Positions 1-10,269 of a stretch of DNA of 64,000 bases are shown here, one piece after another. Position numbers and translations under genes: made by a program. The number at the start of each line of letters is the position of its first letter. Within the stretch, counting starts at the first letter, position 1. The stretch is from Incurvaria masculella (lineage: Eukaryota > Arthropoda > Insecta > Lepidoptera > Incurvariidae): assembly GCA_946894095.1 (NCBI GenBank), contig OX335650.1, positions 2,046,001 through 2,110,000 of the forward strand, given 5' to 3'. The notes beneath the pieces were generated by a model. That model ran no database searches. It had not been told where the DNA came from and saw only the letters and a list, made by a program, of their open reading frames with translations.

Positions 1-545
1 AAGGTTAATGGCTGAATCTGGGTTCACATGTTAGAGACCAATCCTCTGATGCCAATATGTCGGTCTGCCTGTGCCAAGTGGTTGCGTTATCTAGATTGGC
101 TATATAAATAATTTGTTGGTATGTACCTGCCGTTGAATATACTGATTGTCTAGAAACATTGATACCAATTAATTATACAACAATAACCAGTCGATTTTTT
201 TATTAAATACTTAAATATACCTAAAGTTATATCTGTAACCTAAATCGCCTATAACTACGAAAGGGAACCAAATATTTGTTCAGTTTTGGTATTGCTAAGC
301 AAGTATGTACTGATACTTTTATGCTTCGTTATTTGCACCAATTTACCTTATCATATATATGTTTAGTCACCATAACTACATCTTATCTATTATATTCTAT
401 GATATATATTAAGCGCCTTATCTAGGTAACGCAACCACTTGGCACAGGCAGACCAATACATTTAGCTTCAAAGGGTTGGTCTTTATCCTGTGAACCCAGT
501 TTCAGCCATTTACGTTATCGTTACCATTTTTGTCGCCACCTCCTA
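1..545 (+). repeat. Foldback element J, copy 1 (cut by window edge)
   Basis: Matches copies at 25564-26113 and 40174-40710. The two ends are inverted versions of each other: a GGAGGTCRCGAC terminus, then sequence related to ATGGCTGAATCTGGGTTCA. The window opens inside the left arm. There is no coding capacity. It behaves as a non-autonomous foldback/MITE; no clear target duplication was identified. Confidence 0.8.
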
Positions 546-867
546 GTCTATAGCGCGCTGTGCGTACAAAACGAACAAAGTATGGGAATAAGACTTCAAC
601 TCAAGTACAACCACCGCGAATTAGAGGGAGATGGAATACATGTGCCCGATTCGTCAACTACTTCCCAAATCTTTATCAACACATGGGCGTCGCGCTCATG
701 CAATTTGAAATCTGTATGATTTCTCTAGTTTTTCTTAAAGAAAGCATCATCCGTCAGTTGAATCTGTATGTCTCTACATTCGAAGCCTATGTGCATGCTA
801 TTGTAATTGTAATTACAGTTGAGTCACTTTGAATTAGATAACTCAAACAGTAGTGCTTTTTCATGTA

Positions 868-960
868 ACTTGGAATGGGTGGCTAATATCACACCTACTG
901 TCATTATATTAGAACAACACACCAGCACATAGAATCTAGGTGGAAGAACCTGGCATAAAC
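868..960 (-). repeat. Decayed SINE-B tail fragment
   Basis: Weak but collinear match to the SINE-B 3' region on the minus strand (GGTGGCTAATATCACACC, then ACACACC). 546-867 holds nothing I recognise. Confidence 0.45.
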
Positions 961-1520
961 ACGACTTGGTATACAATCTGTGGGCATCAATACGACTTAA
1001 TATACAATCGAATACGTGGAAAGTAATGAAAGTACAGACAGACCGACGTTAGACGTTGGTTTTTGTAAGAGTTACCTAGTGATAAATAACCTTGTCTTCG
1101 AGACAACTCTCGTAACATAGATAACATCGAACCAACGTCGAACGTTGACCCAATAAAATACCCCCACCACCCGTGAACGCTCCGAGGTTATCGATATCGA
1201 TATGACAACGGGGGTAATCCTTGGGCAAACACATCGATAGCTCTCAACAACTGTGTCACCACGGAAACGATACCGAATTAGTAAGTGTTTACTTCAGATT
1301 ACACTACCGATAGCCCGGCGCGTTCGACTTATGAATAGAATTACTGGTAGACGCCCGAGGCTCCGACCGCGTTAAATTCCGACAAATCGGTTTTTCAGAC
1401 TCTCTTATTTTTAACTCTGCTGCTCACCCCGCAGTTAATACGACAGTAAGTAGCCTATAATAGATAGGAAGAATCAAGCTATACGCAGATAGAAACCGCA
1501 TTTAAATCGGGTAAGTGTTT
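961..1520. other. Unique sequence with TATCGATA-like motifs
   Basis: No ORF or repeat match was seen. It holds overlapping TATCGAT motifs near 1189-1202 and another CATCGATAG near 1231, plus two related motifs, CGACGTTAGACGTTGG and CCAACGTCGAACGTTG, about 85 bp apart. TATCGATA is the known DREF/BEAF-type insect core-promoter motif; use here is inference only. Confidence 0.35.
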
Positions 1521-1913
1521 CTCAGTGGCCCAGTGGCGCGACACTTCGGCGATCGCTCTCCGAAGTTAAGCAACGCTGGGTCCGGTCTGGTCTTGGATGG
1601 GTGACCATTCGACCGTTGAGAGAGGCTGGCCGTGGTTCGGATTCCACGTTAAGCTGTAGGTCCCCTTCCTTACTTACTAGGTGGTAGGGTTTATCCCGCC
1701 CGGGTTGGTACCATCGCATTGGATGAACGATGGTCGAAGCGGCAATGAAAATTGTCCGTGTTTTCCATCCAGTTCAATGTAGCCGTGCAATATAAGGAAG
1801 GTCCTGGCATGGCACCTAGTTCCCATGTGGTGTGTTGGGCTAATACCATGACAGAACTTGTGGTATTAGCCATCCATGTCCAGTCACATAAAAAAAAAAT
1901 AAAAAATAAAGCT
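1521..1913 (+). mobile_element. SINE-B copy with 5S-rRNA-derived head
   Basis: The head at 1521-1660 resembles the middle and 3' part of 5S rRNA: GAAGTTAAGCAACGCTGGG (box A region, 1562-1580) and TTGGATGGGTGACC (box C region, 1593-1606). It is followed by the SINE-B body (CTACTAGGTGGTAGGG-like motif, GGTACCATCGCATTGGATG, CCTGGCATGGCACC) and an A-rich tail near 1890-1913. This is a SINE3-type architecture. The body is shared with tRNA-headed copies elsewhere in the window, for example 18944-19337. Confidence 0.85.
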
Positions 1914-2152
1914 GTGAGCGGATAGACAGAGACACGGGTTGATTTTATCTGATTTATTGACGACGCATACGACTGGATTGAAATTAAATCAAAAACATCT
2001 CTATTTGCAAGCCAATATGATTTACAAAAAGGCGGAAACAATGCCATAAGGCATTTTCTAACATTCAACCTTAGAGACGTATAGGAGAGTATACGGTGTG
2101 GCGGGCAAAAAGAAACTAAAAACGAATTAAAGAAATTATTCAGTACTTAACT

Positions 2153-2464
2153 AAAAAAACCGGCCAAGTGCGAGTCGGGCTCGCACACAAAGGGCTCCGT
2201 ACCATCGTACAAGATTTAACATAAAAATCACGTTTTTTGTATGCCCCCCCCCCCCCCCCCTTTAATCTTTATAATTTGTAATTTTACCTATGTGTTGTTA
2301 TAGCGGCAAAATAAATACACGCTCTGTGAAAATTGCAGCTGCCTACCTATTACGGTTCATGAGATACAGCCCTATGACAGACGGACGGACGGACGGACGG
2401 ACGGACAGCGGAGGCTTAGTAATAGGGTTCCGTTTTCACCCTTTAGGTACGGAACCCTAAAAAT
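2153..2464 (+). mobile_element. LepA repeat, full copy
   Basis: Begins CCGGCCAAGTGCGAGTCGG and ends ACGGAACCCTAAAAA, with an internal (GGAC)n tract near 2383-2406. The 5' end can fold as GTGCGAGTC/GACTCGCAC and the 3' end as GGGTTCCGT/ACGGAACCC. A run of about 20 C interrupts it near 2245-2262. Non-coding; class uncertain. Confidence 0.85.
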
Positions 2465-2945
2465 ATTCATAAGATAAACGTTTATAATATAGGCTTATAA
2501 TAAATTATGTTAACAGATAGATACTTCTATATTTTAACACATGTAAATATATACATTTATAATCAATGCACTAAGGAAACAATGTGCCACTTGAATCAGT
2601 AGGATCAGATTGACAAGCAAATAACTACTGAGGAGATTATGCAAGTCAGGAAGCAATGAACAGACATTTGAGACGTTCCTTAAATATATGACTGGACTGG
2701 GGACTGCTTGTAAAATAAAAATAAAAACAATAAACACAAAAATCTTTAGACCGCGGGTAGACAATACAGAAGTTCTTCCTAAACAATCGATATAAATTTA
2801 AAAAAATCGTGTAAACCATATTATTTTCAGCTCTCAAATCATTATTTTTTTACGTACGTACGTACACGGAAATAAATCCAACGGGACCGTTTGTGATTGC
2901 CGGAGCTCACACCAAAACACAAAGTTAAAATTACCGTTTGGTCCA
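2465..2945. other. AT-rich unique stretch
   Basis: No gene or repeat family recognised. Contains a short (TACG)n run at 2851-2866. Confidence 0.4.
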
Positions 2946-3217
2946 TTTTTGGGTTCCGCACCCAAAGGGTGCCAACGGAACCCTATTACTAAGCCTCCGC
3001 TGTCCGTCCTTCCGTTCGTCTGTCACAGGGTTCATGAGATACTCATGAACCGTATTAAATTTTCACAGTGTATGTATTTATTTTGCCGCTATAATACCAA
3101 ATCGGTACAATAATAAAAATTAGACGGGGCATACAAAAAGCATGATTTTTTGTGTTAAATCTTGTACGATGGTACGGAACCCTTCGTGTGCGAATCCGAC
3201 TCGCACTTGGCCGGTTG
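2946..3217 (-). mobile_element. LepA repeat, minus-strand copy
   Basis: Minus-strand LepA from GGGTTCCGCACCCAAAGGGT to CGCACTTGGCCGG. The tetranucleotide tract is reduced to a few units. It contains a small internal rearrangement around the CATGAGATAC motif. Confidence 0.8.
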
Positions 3218-3415
3218 TTGTATTGACCCGAAATTGGTCACTCGCATTAGTCTGTCACTCGCTTACTCTTTGGTTAAAAAATGTAAATAGAGTCAAGGGT
3301 TTGATTAGGTTGTCTCGTAGCTTGATCCAGAGGTGGTTGTAGGAGCAAAGTCCTTGTCAGATGCGAGCCTCGTTAGTTGGGAGCACCTCAAGGGGATAGC
3401 TGCCTTCAAGTTTGT

Positions 3416-3570
3416 TAAGGCTGTGGTATTAGCCAAAACGCGAAGTTTACCGAGGTATCCCAAGTAAACCAGCCAAGTCTGACGATTCGAAATCGCATTA
3501 TTACCCTGAAAGCAACGTATAGTTTTCGTTTACTTATGTTTCTATTTTCCATAAAACATAATGTAGTAAG
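3416..3570 (-). repeat. Diverged fragment of TTAA element M
   Basis: Starts TTAAGGCTGTGGTATTAGCC and follows the end of element M (compare 55452-55620), including CCAAGT, AAGTCTGACGAT and the later AT-rich part. The other terminus is missing. 3218-3415 and 3571-3900 show nothing further. Confidence 0.6.
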
Positions 3571-3900
3571 TTTGTAAAGGAGGTAAGTATTTAGTAATGC
3601 AATTTCTAGCCAAATTAAGAAGTTGTGCCGCCCAAGATGGATTTAAAAAATCTTATTACCAATGATGCAATCGAAAAAATAAATACTGGAAACTCTCTGA
3701 GGCGGTTCAGCACATATTATAACGTTCGTATTTATTTTGCTCGCCCCTTCCGCTGGCTGGCCAGTCGGTTCTCCACGTCGAGTTAACGTTTGCCCACCAG
3801 CCCCCGTAAGCGAAAGTTAAACTATAAAAATGCGGAGTGCTACTATCTGTGAGTGTATGCGACGAAATCCTCATAAATAAATGAATAAAACAACAGAATA

Positions 3901-4153
3901 AAGAACTCGGTGCCATGCCAGGATCTTCCCTTTATGAGCACGATTACATTGAACTGGAACACAGACAATTTTTCGGTGCCGCTTCGACCATCTTTTTATC
4001 CAATGCGGTGGTGATGATGCACCTACAGTTTCTCGTGGATTCTGAACACACGTATCTAACTCGGAAAGAGAAATAAAGTGGTGCCTGACCGGGCGCGGAT
4101 CTAACTAATGACCTCAGGCATAGAAGGCAAGTTCGAGAGCGTCAGAGCTACGA
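3901..4153 (-). mobile_element. SINE-B, minus-strand copy
   Basis: Shows the body motifs in reverse (GGTGCCATGCCAGGA, CATTGAACTGGA, CCGCTTCGACCAT, AGAAATAAAGTGGTGC), ending in a decayed tRNA-like head near 4090-4153. 4154-4586 shows no recognised feature. Confidence 0.75.
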
Positions 4154-4618
4154 TCTGACTGGCTTTATTTTAATACAGCATTACACTAGTGGCTCTCTGA
4201 TCTGCAGACCTCGCGACTCTGTCTTTGCATAGGAGTCCGTGCTGGAGGAATCTGGGGCGCGGTGAACATTTAGATAGTCGCGCTTGAAAACCAAATCCTA
4301 TTATTTTTCTCACTTGGTATTTACCTAACGCTTTAGGTCTTGTTACAAAACAATATGTCTTACAGGAATCTTATTCGTACATTATTACAGAGGTTGCTCT
4401 CAAACCATTGTACTCTTAATTTTCTGTATACGGCAGCATTTAAAGGGTTAATATTATATACTTTTTTTAGTTGCAAGAATAATAACCTATTTTGTATTTT
4501 GACTCTTTGCATAGAGGGCACTGTAGTAGTTCATGACAGAAATAATAGTAGTAAAATGAAATCGTACAAAGCTTTCACAACTTTTTCATGTTGCCACTGG
4601 AGTAGTGCCTCGCCTTAA

Positions 4619-5160
4619 GGTGGCCCAACCCGGCGGGCTCAACTCATTTGCGGGCACGGTACAAAACCGTGCTGTTGCGCTCCGGGACCTTCTCTGTTTC
4701 TAAGAATAAGACAGGCTCCGTGATGAGGAAGATGCAACCTGTCCACAAGAAAGACAATGTGCATAGTGTATGATTTGGTAAGATTTACGAAAATTTTAAT
4801 TTCAAAACGACTTATAGCTAAAAGTAAACCACGACCGCTGTAGTCAAAAATTTAACAAAAACCAAATAGATTATAAATCTTGATTAAATTAGCTATGTCT
4901 GATGACTAATCTTTTAAAGATTTTCTAACTTTATCATTGCGTAATCCACCTCCAAAGTTATTGTATAAAACGCGCGAAAAATTCAAACTTTCGGACGTTA
5001 TAACTTGGAAACCAAACACAATTATACAATGCCATTGGTCATCAGACATCTAGTTCGATCAAATAAAGCTATTTTGAGAAAAATTTTGGATCTCTGACAA
5101 GAAATATAGGCGTGATCTTCTTTCCCCTTTTGTATGGGGAGATGAGCGGGTTGGGCCACC
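4619..5160 (-). mobile_element. TTAA foldback MITE D, copy 1 (542 bp)
   Basis: Flanked by TTAA at 4615-4618 and 5161-5164, with inverted ends GGTGGCCCAACCCG/CGGGTTGGGCCACC. Same length as D2 (6857-7398) and D3 (33117-33658). The unfilled site appears in element E copy 2 near 31000, where a single TTAA joins the same flanks. TTAA duplication is the piggyBac hallmark; assignment to that superfamily is inference. Confidence 0.9.
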
Positions 5161-5392
5161 TTAAGGTCCTTGCTTGCGGTGACGCTATGCAGGTTCGGGT
5201 ATCCTCTTTCCCTAAAATATGGTTGAGAGAGGCGATGGCTGTGCCCGGTGTGATGCTGGTGAACGGGTGCTTTTTGCTTGGACTGGTTTGCTCCAATTGA
5301 CCACATCTTAGATGGCGGGCATGGTCTTTACAAATAAACTGATAATTGTCATGAACTGTTGCATATGACATGAATTGTGTATTCTCGTCAAT

Positions 5393-5558
5393 TTAGGGCC
5401 GAGTGCACGAAAGGACAAAAAATCGAAATCAACGTCAAAGTACGATCAAACACGTCACTTTGTGTGGACAGTATGAAAGGAAGTTTATACGGATCACTAA
5501 AAGTGACGTGTTTGCACATTGATTAACTCGGCCGTCTCTTCGTGCAACCGGGGCTTAG
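5393..5558 (+). mobile_element. Short TIR element C, copy 1
   Basis: About 166 bp, starting TTAGGGCCGAGTGCACGAA and ending CTTCGTGCAACCGGGGCTTAG. These are imperfect inverted repeats sharing TGCACGAA. Copies lie at 56324-56489 and, truncated, at 26388-26469. It sits inside element E copy 1. Non-coding. Confidence 0.75.
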
Positions 5559-5810
5559 TGTTAATTAATTTAGTGTTTTTACCTGTGATTCTAAATACTA
5601 TTGTACACTTAGACTAAGTTGACGTTGAAAAAAAATCAGCGGAGTTTCTTGCCAGTTCTTTGCTGGGATTGCCGAACTGGGTAATTATACAATATGACAA
5701 ATCCGAGTGCAGTGTACTCTCAATGGATGAATAATAAATAATAAACAATACATCTTAGAACATTTTTAAAAACTGGCTCAACAAACAGAAATTCAATAAA
5801 TGTAATTATC

Positions 5811-5945
5811 GAACCTGGTAACTAACTTTCACGAGAATCGGTTGAGAAATGCGACCAGACCGGACACAGACGGTCAGCCGGACAGACACACGAAAGCATT
5901 TTTGGCTAAGCTAAAACGGAGACCGCTCGCGCTTTACTCGGTCAG
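5811..5945 (+). repeat. RTE-like LINE tail fragment
   Basis: ACTTTCACGAGAATCGGTTGAG followed by a GACCGGACACAGACGG-type motif resembles common lepidopteran RTE-clade 3' sequence. The assignment is from memory of the motif. 5946-6430 holds no recognised feature. Confidence 0.35.
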
Positions 5946-6431
5946 TGAGCAAAATATGTTTACTACATGAATCCATTGAAAGTTTCACAATACACATATA
6001 TTATAGTATTTTAGATTTAGCAAACGTTGAATTGCTTTACAGAGCTATATTTGCTCTCCCAAAGTAATAGATTGACCCACATATACAAATTGCTGAATGA
6101 GAGATACGACACCAATATGTGCTCAATGAATCCGTCTATTTCCACGACACAAGCACATTGAATCGCGTATTCGGGTTATCTGCGGGTTGTGGCCGTGCTT
6201 CCATTTGCCGTATTTAGTATTATTATCTATTCCGTCCGCGGTTCTCTCTGTCACTTTGGCTAAACTATTAAGCACAATTTACGGTGGATTAAATATGTGT
6301 CTTAAATCGGTAGTTGTCTGGTACCAAGCTAACCATAATCTTCATGGTAGTAACTTTTCAAGAAATTATTAAGTTTTCAATTATTCAAGTAACTTTTTGT
6401 ATTATTCTTATTGATTAGGTATTGTATATCC

Positions 6432-6514
6432 TTTTTTAGGGTTCCGTACCCAAATGGTGCCAACGGAACCCTACCACTAAGCCTCCGCTGTCCGTCCGTC
6501 CGTCTGTCACAGGG
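6432..6514 (-). mobile_element. LepA 3' piece fused to a SINE-B piece
   Basis: Minus-strand LepA terminus through the (GTCC)n tract, breaking off at GTCTGTCACAGG and running directly into SINE-B sequence. Confidence 0.7.
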
Positions 6515-6640
6515 GAAAATTGTCCGTGTTTTCCATCCAGTTTAATGTAGCTGTTCTCATAAAGAGAAGGTCCTGGCATGGCACCTCATGACGGTAGTTG
6601 TGTGGGATTAGCCATCCATGTCCGGTTGCATAAAAAAATA
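6515..6640 (+). mobile_element. SINE-B 3' fragment joined to LepA
   Basis: AAAATTGTCCGTGTTTTCCA through GTCCTGGCATGGCACC to an A-run near 6632. The 5' part is missing at the LepA junction. 6641-6852 is unremarkable. Confidence 0.75.
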
Positions 6641-6856
6641 CGGGAAAGTATGATTGTGGTATCGTGTGAAGTAAGAGAAACGGTAAAAGTTTATTTAGTT
6701 ACTTTCCTGCATGCTTCTATGTAATAATAAAAAATAGGCTTTTTAATTTTGGTTATGATTTAGGACTATCAGGTAGGTGACTTTGTCAAGGTTATTAAGT
6801 TTAGTATGCTGTTTAAGTATACTGACATTTACCTGATGGTACGAAATTCAACTTAA

Positions 6857-7398
6857 AGTGGCCCATCCCGCTCATCTCCCCAGACAAAGGGGGAAAGAAG
6901 ATCACGCCCATATTTCTCGTCAGAGATCCAAAATTTTATTCAAAATAGCTTTATTTGATCGAACTAGATGTCTGATGACCATTGGCATCGTAAAATTGTG
7001 TTTGGTTTCTAAGTTATAAGGTCCGAAAGTTCGAATTTTTCGCGCGTTTTATACAATAACTTTGGAGGTGGATGACGCAATGATAAAGTAAGAACATGGT
7101 AAAAAGATTAGTCATCAGACATAGCTTATTTAATCAAGATTTATGATCTATTTGGTTTTTGTTAGATTTTTTACTACAGCGGTGGTGGTTTACTTTTAGC
7201 TATAAGTCGTTTTGAAATTAACATTTTCGTAAATCTTACCAAATCATACACTATGCACATTGTCTTTTTTGTGGACATGTTACATCTTCCTCATCACGGA
7301 GCCTGTCTTATTCTTTGAAACAGAGAAGGTCCCAGAGCGCAACAGCACGGTTTTGTACCGTGCCCGCGAATGATTTAGGCCCGCCGGGTTGAGCCACC
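6857..7398 (+). mobile_element. TTAA foldback MITE D, copy 2 (542 bp)
   Basis: TTAA at 6853-6856 and 7399-7402; begins AGTGGCCCATCCCGCTCATC and ends GGGTTGAGCCACC. Collinear with D1 (inverted) and D3. Its right TTAA is also the left TTAA of element F copy 1. Confidence 0.85.
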
Positions 7399-7402
7399 TT
7401 AA

Positions 7403-7768
7403 GGTGGGCCCGTAAGCATCACAAAATTACGCTCCCCATACAAACGTAGTTTAGTAATAATTTGAAAACCACTGTTCCAATTTGCTTGATATTTGGCACT
7501 TAATATCAGGAAAAAAATATCTATGTCTGCACGTGTTTGTTTTTTCGAAAAAAATATCCTGTGTCACGCAACAGAGAAAGTAAAATTTGTATGAAGATAT
7601 TCTCTTGCCTGTTATTTGACTTGCTTTATATTTTTCAGCAAAACAAAAACGTGCAGACATAGATGTTAATTGTAGAATATTTGATACTAAATATTAAGAA
7701 AATCGGAACAGTGTTTTTCAAATGATTAGTAAACTACGTGTATGGGGATCACTGCTTACGGGCCGTTC
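7403..7768. mobile_element. TTAA foldback MITE F, copy 1
   Basis: Near-complete palindrome with termini GGTGGGCCCGTAAGC and GCTTACGGGCCGTTC, flanked by TTAA (7399-7402 and 7769-7772). The inner arms both contain the TCTGCACG/CGTGCAGA motif. Copies lie at 22931-23299, 28140-28515 and 49341-49709. Confidence 0.85.
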
Positions 7769-7772
7769 TTAA

Positions 7773-8174
7773 CCTATGATTTAATAACGCACTTGTCTAT
7801 TCATCCGGAGGGTTAATTTGCCATGTAACCCCCTGATATCCATGCTACAAATGTTACTGTATTTTATCAGCTAGCACGCCTGAATGAGCCACAGATAATA
7901 TTATCACTAGCGAGTATTCATATGAATAATTCTAATTCTAATTCTCAGTCAATGATTCAGTCTGCTTTTAGCTATCTCTGGCGTAACACCTGAATAATCT
8001 GAGCATACAACGTTTATCATCGTTTCGATAAAATGTAAACTTAAATAGTTTGATTACAACATATGCACATATTTTAAATTAGACATTATGTACTGAATTT
8101 ACATTTTTTTTTTGTAAAAACAATCGTCGTACTACGTGTTATTGGTAAAAAATATCGTGAATAAAAAAATAATA
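7773..8174. other. Unique AT-rich sequence
   Basis: No gene or repeat match recognised. Confidence 0.35.
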
Positions 8175-8598
8175 AAAACTGTAACCCGACTACGGAAAAA
8201 ACGCTTATAAAAGGTAATACACAAGGTAGGTGCTATTTGATATTATCTTTTTGTAATTATATCAAACAGCACCTACCTTGGAATGTGACATTTATTCGTG
8301 TATAATCGACCGTGAGACAAGGACACATTAATTAAAGAAAGAGCCCAGTAAAAAGAATTACTTTACGAATACACTGCAAGGCTGGACCCGAACCACCGCT
8401 ATATTCGTTAAGTAGTTATTTTTACTGGACTTTTTCTTTTATTAATGTGTCCTTGCTTCACGTCGATTATACATACATGTCACATTCCTTAGAATAAGCG
8501 ACGTACCGGCTTATTACGAAAAAGTATATTTACTTAAAGCACCTACCTTGTTTGTTAACATTTTGAGTGATTTTCCCGTAGTCGGGTTACAGTTTTTT
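8175..8598. repeat. Foldback element hosting K1
   Basis: Outer inverted repeats ACTGTAACCCGACTACGG (8177-8194) and CCGTAGTCGGGTTACAGT (8577-8594). Inside is a second hairpin CAAGGTAGGTGCT/AGCACCTACCTTG at 8222-8280, whose right arm was duplicated when K1 inserted. Confidence 0.75.
8281..8537 (-). mobile_element. Palindromic tRNA-containing element K, copy 1
   Basis: 257 bp bounded by a 13-bp perfect direct repeat AGCACCTACCTTG (8268-8280 and 8538-8550). The arms (AATGTGACAT...TAATCGACCGTGA with reverse partner TCGATTATACATACATGTCA) fold onto each other. The loop contains a tRNA T-arm-like GGTGGTTCGGGTCCAGCC on the minus strand. Long target duplications indicate retroposition. Confidence 0.75.
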
Positions 8599-8599
8599 T

Positions 8600-10227
8600 T
8601 ATATTTTCCGTGTCTATGTTACCCGGGCCATAAAGAACGAATCGATTGACACCTTATTCATCAAAATCCAATGAATCGTTTAGCCGCTGCGGAGGAACAC
8701 ACGTAAAGGAGAATGCCCAAATCCAGGCTCCTTACAAAACCTGTACCTAACCACACAAGGCTGCTAGTCCATCTGAGTGAGCGCAGCAGTAACTGTACGT
8801 GCTCGGACAAGACTCTAGTTTGGATGAACGCAGTAAGTGTACCTAAACTTGTGTAACAAGACAATTAGAATTATATGCACGCACACGTTTTCTCTTAGTG
8901 GAGAACCAACTATTACGTCCACAGACCAGACTACCCTGGTTGCTGTTTACTCTGTGAATACGATCCTCGAGTAAGCACACTATGCGCCCACTTCAGAATC
9001 TAAACAATACTTGTCCCCCACTAGCTCGAGGAGCGCTAAGTGTACAAAGTGCTCCCAGTTGAGTTGCCATCATGCAAATCGTTGTTGTTTAAACGCAACT
9101 CGAAATTATAATGAGTTCCACTTCGGCCTGCAATTCGCCCATAAAGTCAAAGGTTCGATCTCATATCGCGGCAAAATGTGCTCGTACAAGCTCCATTTTA
9201 GCATAAATTGCCAACAACGCGCTCCTAACAGCGGCGGTGGCTGGCACCGACCCAGCCTAGCCGCCGCTCGTGTGATCCCGCCCCTATCCAAAGCCGCGCA
9301 GCGCTCAAATTCGAAAGGCTCCGGGCCCGACGAGTGGCAGCAAGCGCGTCTGACACACCCCTATGTTTCACAATTACAAGAGCGAGTTTTCGCTAGCGCG
9401 CCGCATGCCAAAAGACGCGGCGCCCGCATGAATCTTTCATGGCACGGAATCCACGTATTTTTGCCGGACTTAATAGGCGAAGGAGTTCGTAATACGCCGG
9501 CGGTGCTGAAAATCGCTGCGTGCCGCCGAGAATGCGACGCCGCAGTGTAGCAGCGCGGCGGCGAAGCGGTCCCCGCTTCAAATATATTTTCTTAATTCAC
9601 TTCGCTTCGACGGTTCCTTCGATAATTTTCAAGAAGTTTATCCTTTCGGCTGGAAGCCAGATGATACAGAAAAGTTATTTCATAAATAAATTAACGGATG
9701 ATTGATGACCGTCGGGCTAAATCCGGGCACGCGCCTAACGATTTAATAATTTGTATGGGATTACTTTCACGCACCCCTCGTGTTCGTTTCAGTGGCTCGC
9801 CCGTTTCCGGCGCACCGGGCTTCCACCGTGTAATATTAGAGGCGATATGAATGTTTGTTCCTTGATAGCCGTTGCCCTCAATCGGGCGAGTAGCCGCTAA
9901 CGGGTAGCGCGAGCGAGGCGCCGCCTCCGCCGATATCGTTCCGATGGCAATAAAGCCGTCTTCGAATTGGAAAGCGATTACTTGGAGTTGGCAGATAGCC
10001 GCGGCGTTATCTTGTTCATCGGACGATACTCCGATCACTTCCACCTTGCACTGCAGTCGCTATCGATTAGAGCCGCCCGCAACACCGCAATCGGCGCACT
10101 CCTTAACGTTTTTTTATATCTCTATCATCGAGCCGTGCAAAGATTCATTGACCTGATCTAGGTATTTATATAATTTAATTTCCTATTTCAAGGTGAGGAG
10201 TAATTGTTTAATGTACCTAATGTTATG
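8600..10227. other. Unique, CpG-richer sequence upstream of the cadherin exon
   Basis: No repeat family is seen here. From about 9200 to 10160 the sequence becomes clearly richer in G, C and CpG than the flanking intron-like DNA. Open frames in it (for example 9011-9550 + and 9691-10044 -) show no recognisable domain, and both strands are open at once, as expected of CpG-rich DNA. It may hold 5' UTR exon or regulatory sequence of the cadherin gene; no promoter or donor was identified. Confidence 0.4.
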
Positions 10228-10243
10228 TTTTTATTGTCCGCAG
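10228..10243 (+). other. kug: Splice acceptor of the cadherin exon
   Basis: A T-rich tract (TTTTTATTGTCCGCAG) ends in CAG at 10241-10243, followed by the exon. The in-frame codons before it read as non-conserved sequence, so I place the exon start at 10244 and translation at the ATG at 10270. Confidence 0.75.
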
Positions 10244-10269
10244 GAGCGCGAGCAGTGTGCGCTAGCGGC

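Larger units (their letters stand above)
4587..5755 (+). mobile_element. Element E, copy 1 (LINE-like 3' end) carrying D1 and C1
   Basis: Without its insertions, the sequence is collinear with 30632-31028 on the minus strand (CATGTTGCCACTGG, CCTAAAATATGGTTGA, TTTACAAATAAACTGATA, GACGTTGAAAAAAAA, TTGCCGAACTGG, then an ATAA-rich tail at 5729-5750). The tail and lack of TIRs suggest the 3' end of a non-LTR retrotransposon; the family is not identified. Confidence 0.6.

Noticed and set aside
1521..1660. A genuine 5S rRNA gene
   Set aside because: Only part of the 5S sequence is present, with substitutions, and it leads into the SINE-B body and A tail.
4619..5160. Promoter or exon reading of the conserved 542-bp D sequence
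   Set aside because: Exact length conservation, TTAA flanks and an empty site show it is a mobile element.
7451..7660. Small frames shared by the F copies (7451-7660, 22927-23112, 28188-28370, 49565-49795)
   Set aside because: Similarity follows from copies of a foldback MITE; lengths and frames differ between copies.
9011..9550. 179-codon frame upstream of the cadherin exon
   Set aside because: No domain, overlapping frames on both strands, and CpG-rich composition; treated as chance.
10204..10269. Earlier in-frame ATG at 10204 as the cadherin start
   Set aside because: It precedes a good splice acceptor at 10243 and encodes no signal peptide; the ATG at 10270 gives a proper signal sequence.
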